In this document: positions 34,912-35,289 of the stretch, in pieces | Position numbering within the stretch: the first letter of the stretch is position 1 | Layout: every line of letters begins with the position of its first letter | Origin: Actinomycetes bacterium | GTDB taxonomy: Bacteria; Actinomycetota; Coriobacteriia; Anaerosomatales; Anaerosomataceae | DNA: 35,289 nt | Direction: 5' to 3' | Assembly: GCA_021373175.1 (NCBI GenBank) | Contig: JAJFTE010000058.1 | Span: 1 to 35,289, forward strand | The notes under the pieces: model-generated | The model's database searches: none | What the model saw: the letters and a program-made list of their open reading frames with translations, nothing else | What the model was told of the DNA's origin: nothing | Translations under genes and position numbers: made by a program

Positions 34912-35289
34912 ATGCGGATGTTCAGAAAGGACGAGGGCTTCACCCTTGTCGAGCTCATGGTCGTCGTTCTCATTATCGGTATTCTTGTTGCAATCGCGAT
35001 CCCAGTCTTCAACTCTGCAAGCTCTGCTGCGCGTATCCGCACCTGTCAGTCGAACCAGCGGACCATCGAGGGCGCTGTCCAACAGTACCTGGCCAGCAAT
35101 CCCACACTCAGCTGGGCGGCGGACACCATCGATGGTACCGACGTACTCACGACGGGAGCGAGCCAGTACATCAAGGTGGCGCCAAAGTGCCCGGCGTCGT
35201 GGGGCGACTACTACGGAGTGGATGCAAGCGGTACGGTTAACAACGACGGTGCGGTCCTGATCACCACCGGGCCGAATAACAGCACGAAC
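34912..35289 (+). CDS. pilA: Type IV prepilin (PilA-like), 3' partial
   Basis: Major or minor pilin precursor; at least 126 residues are read before the window ends without a stop codon. The short basic leader MRMFRKDEG is followed by the prepilin peptidase site G9|F10 with TLVE after it, so Glu at +5 is present, and by the hydrophobic assembly helix (10-33). The mature part has two cysteines (C44 and C82), which could form a disulfide, and Thr/Gly-rich beta segments typical of a pilin head. AAGGAGG (34897-34902) precedes the ATG by nine bases. It directly follows pilC. Confidence 0.93.
   Translation, partial: MRMFRKDEGFTLVELMVVVLIIGILVAIAIPVFNSASSAARIRTCQSNQRTIEGAVQQYLASNPTLSWAADTIDGTDVLTTGASQYIKVAPKCPASWGDYYGVDASGTVNNDGAVLITTGPNNSTN

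Overview
The window is a GC-rich chromosomal segment from a Gram-positive-type bacterium, most likely an actinobacterium close to the Coriobacteriia/OPB41 group. This is inferred from three things: the codon use, a housekeeping gene order shared with Firmicutes (recJ, relA, hisS, aspS, rarA, alaS, ruvX, mltG, yqeG, aroE), and a complete type IV pilus assembly cluster. All 30 protein genes I support are on the + strand and most are packed with 4-bp overlaps or short gaps. I see no tRNA, rRNA, CRISPR, insertion sequence or prophage. No gene-free stretch exceeds 300 bases. The longest, 12596-12828, is filled by a probable 6S RNA.

Layout. (1) 1-3338: the 3' part of recJ fused to a HIRAN domain and a RecQ-like helicase. 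(2) 3431-6247: a large secreted multidomain protein starting with a nidogen-like domain, behind its own candidate promoter. (3) 6302-12595: rel (ppGpp synthetase/hydrolase), a metallo-beta-lactamase-fold hydrolase, hisS, aspS and a small membrane protein. (4) 12613-14639: 6S RNA candidate, a thioredoxin-fold-like lipoprotein and rarA. (5) 14655-21703: a possible sigma-B/F-type promoter, then a DUF948 protein, an RsbW-like anti-sigma factor with a degenerate ATP site, a sigma-B/F/G-family factor, an AI-2E family membrane protein, alaS, ruvX and mltG. (6) 21709-25496: an ABC transporter with a TPR-like membrane protein, yqeG and aroE. (7) 25493 to the window end: pilB1, a roadblock protein, a DUF4388 protein, an MglA-like GTPase, a small membrane protein, pilB2, pilT, pilC and the start of a pilA-type prepilin gene.

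The most interesting part is region 7. A roadblock/DUF4388/small-GTPase module, the kind of parts used in bacterial polarity and motility switches, sits between two PilB extension ATPases. The DUF4388 protein and PilB2 both carry tandem 24-residue motifs resembling the c-di-GMP-binding MshEN motif, while PilB1 has lost its key glutamines. The leader before the roadblock gene can form two mutually exclusive 10-11 bp stems. Together this suggests a nucleotide-controlled pilus switch (c-di-GMP and GTP). Further observations are the RecJ-HIRAN-helicase fusion, the 6S RNA in the same aspS-rarA interval as in Bacillus, and a stress-sigma operon with a putative autoregulatory promoter and a non-canonical anti-sigma factor.
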